This document shows, piece after piece, positions 6,050-7,334 of a DNA stretch of 7,334 nt. The stretch's first letter is position 1; each line of letters opens with the position of its first letter. The notes under the pieces were generated by a model that ran no database searches, was not told the origin of the DNA, and worked only from the letters and a program-made list of their open reading frames with translations. The DNA lies in the NCBI GenBank assembly GCA_030601605.1, contig JAUVTI010000098.1, forward strand, positions 1 to 7,334, written 5' to 3'. The position numbers and the translations under genes were made by a program. The stretch comes from Gemmatimonadales bacterium. GTDB lineage: Bacteria > Gemmatimonadota > Gemmatimonadetes > Gemmatimonadales > GWC2-71-9.

Positions 6050-7334
6050 GGGACAGCTGATCGGCGCGTTCCCTCGCTGGATGGCGGTGGCGGGAGGCGC
6101 TTTGCTGGTGGGTGTGCTGCTGTGGCAGCCGATCCCGCTGGCGCAGTGGCGGGTGCTGGCGGGGTTGGTGGTCGCGGTCGGCGTGCTGCGGCTCACGCAC
6201 CTCCGTCTCGGGAAGTACGCATACCTCTCCCAGGTGGGGATCGTCGCGCTGGCGGGACCGCTGCTGGTGGGGCCGAGCCACACTGCGCTCGCGCTCGCGC
6301 TGGGCGTGTTCGTCTCGGATACGGCCATCCTGCGCAAGCGTCCCGATGCGGCGTGGATCAACGCGTCTCGCGAAGTGGTCTCGATGGTTGCCGCGTTCGG
6401 CTTCTATGCGGTGACATTCTCCATCGCGGGTGCGGCCAGCCCGTTCTCGTACGAGGGCGTGCCGGCGATCGCCGTGCTGGCCCTCGTCTACTTCGGATTT
6501 ACGCGCATCCTGTCCTACTTCACTCTGCTCGTACGCGGCAAGCTCAACGTCGAAGAGCGCATGTTCATCCTGCGCTACGAGCTCGTGGTATATGGTCTCA
6601 CCACCGGTGCCGCGGCCGCGGTCGTGTTCGCGGTGACACAGCTCCCGCCGCTTGCGTGGCCGCTGGTGGTCCTCCCTCTCATCATGGCGTCGGTGCTGTT
6701 CAAGCAGATTCTCGAAGAGGCGATCCAGGCCGAGGAGCTCACCAAGATCCAGGGAATGGAGCTGGTAGTCACCAGCAACGTGCGGCTCGAGGAGGCGCTG
6801 GTGGAGATCGAGGCGCTGGCGCACCGCATCCTCGATTGGCGCAGTTTTCGGATCTACAGCAAGGACGACGAGGGGCTGCATCTGGCCTATCGGGGGAGCC
6901 TGGGCCCCGGGGCGAGTGACGAGATTCCGGGTGACCTGGACGATCTCAGACAGGAGGTGTGCAGCGCACGGCGCGGCGTCGTCATTCACGACGCACAGCG
7001 TGATCCGCGCACCCTCGGGCTCCCGGCCACGGTGCAGAGCGTCGTCATCGAGCCGCTGCTGTTCGCCGACGAGCTATTGGGCATCCTGGAGGTGGACCAC
7101 CACAAGCGGCACGTATATCGCAAGGGCCAGCTCGGGCTCATCGAGACCTGTGCGCGGCGCATCGCCACCGTGGTGCACATCGCGAACTTGAGAAAGCCGC
7201 TGCTCGACACCGTGCGTCGCGTCGCGGACCAGGTCGAGGAGCTGGGCGCCCTGGCCGAGGATCTGCGGTCGGCCGTCCGGGTGATGGGGGAGGCATCCGA
7301 AGCGATCGCGAGCGGGCTGATGGAGCAGGATTCC
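6036..7334 (+). CDS. Membrane protein with a GAF-like sensor domain (3' end cut off by the window)
   Basis: From ATG 6036 to the window edge, 433 codons are open with no stop, so the gene is incomplete. Residues 14-223 are strongly hydrophobic, with about six to eight predicted membrane helices (roughly 16-30, 38-53, 65-79, 82-98, 112-133, 141-166, 181-200 and 206-223). A helical connector (224-250) leads to a GAF-like domain (about 250-385) ending with the typical pattern EPLLFADELLGILEVDHH and a final helix near LIETCARRIATVVHIANL. After it, residues 386-433 are helical and coiled-coil-like (VRRVADQVEELGALAEDL, EASEAIASGLMEQ), reminiscent of chemoreceptor-type or histidine-kinase linker helices. 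The output domain is beyond the window. ATG 6036 gives a 14-base overlap with trpA; ATG 6081 (Met16) is an alternative start. A sensory membrane role is inferred from the architecture, and the ligand is unknown. Confidence 0.82.
   Translation, partial: MRPTEGQLIGAFPRWMAVAGGALLVGVLLWQPIPLAQWRVLAGLVVAVGVLRLTHLRLGKYAYLSQVGIVALAGPLLVGPSHTALALALGVFVSDTAILRKRPDAAWINASREVVSMVAAFGFYAVTFSIAGAASPFSYEGVPAIAVLALVYFGFTRILSYFTLLVRGKLNVEERMFILRYELVVYGLTTGAAAAVVFAVTQLPPLAWPLVVLPLIMASVLFKQILEEAIQAEELTKIQGMELVVTSNVRLEEALVEIEALAHRILDWRSFRIYSKDDEGLHLAYRGSLGPGASDEIPGDLDDLRQEVCSARRGVVIHDAQRDPRTLGLPATVQSVVIEPLLFADELLGILEVDHHKRHVYRKGQLGLIETCARRIATVVHIANLRKPLLDTVRRVADQVEELGALAEDLRSAVRVMGEASEAIASGLMEQDS

Noticed and set aside
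6122..6919. 265-codon plus-strand frame inside the membrane GAF gene
   Set aside because: Gly/Ala/Arg-rich shadow of the 6036 frame with no motif or ribosome site; the 6036 frame stays open to the window edge.
5976..6989. 337-codon open frame on the minus strand opposite the membrane GAF gene
   Set aside because: Its translation is His/Arg/Asp-rich and featureless, while the plus-strand frame from 6036 gives real membrane helices and a GAF-like domain.

Overview
The window is a dense, high-GC, single-strand (+) gene cluster built around the last steps of tryptophan biosynthesis. Its layout is: a possible 3' end of an upstream reading frame (1-60); trpC, indole-3-glycerol-phosphate synthase (57-851); trpB, tryptophan synthase beta (844-2022); a soluble HEAT-repeat protein (2019-3752); an HD-GYP-type phosphodiesterase-like protein (3754-5238); trpA, tryptophan synthase alpha (5231-6049); and a membrane protein with a GAF-like domain that runs off the right edge (6036-7334, 433 codons open with no stop). 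No intergenic gap exceeds 1 base. Adjacent genes overlap by 8, 4, 8 and 14 bases, with one 1-base gap, so the set is very probably one transcript with coupled translation. I see no promoter, terminator, RNA gene, repeat array or mobile element.

The unusual part is the architecture. TrpA and TrpB form one enzyme complex and their genes are normally adjacent. Here two regulatory-looking genes sit between them, and a third signalling-type gene overlaps the end of trpA. The HEAT protein and the HD-GYP protein also appear to share the same N-terminal domain of about 100 residues, judged by eye, although their C-terminal halves are unrelated. This suggests a signalling module with a common input or docking domain, embedded in a tryptophan operon. 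trpF is not present between trpC and trpB, where it is often found.

Taxonomy is inferred only weakly. The composition (visibly GC-rich), the GTG and TTG starts, and the combination of HEAT and HD-GYP proteins and a GAF membrane sensor with housekeeping biosynthesis fit a high-GC Gram-negative lineage such as Gemmatimonadota or the former Deltaproteobacteria. No marker in the window settles this.

How the genes may work together: TrpC makes indole-3-glycerol phosphate, TrpA releases indole from it, and TrpB condenses indole with serine to give tryptophan. The three other genes may simply share the transcript, or they may link a cyclic-di-GMP or protein-interaction signalling pathway to it. The sequence alone does not decide between these.
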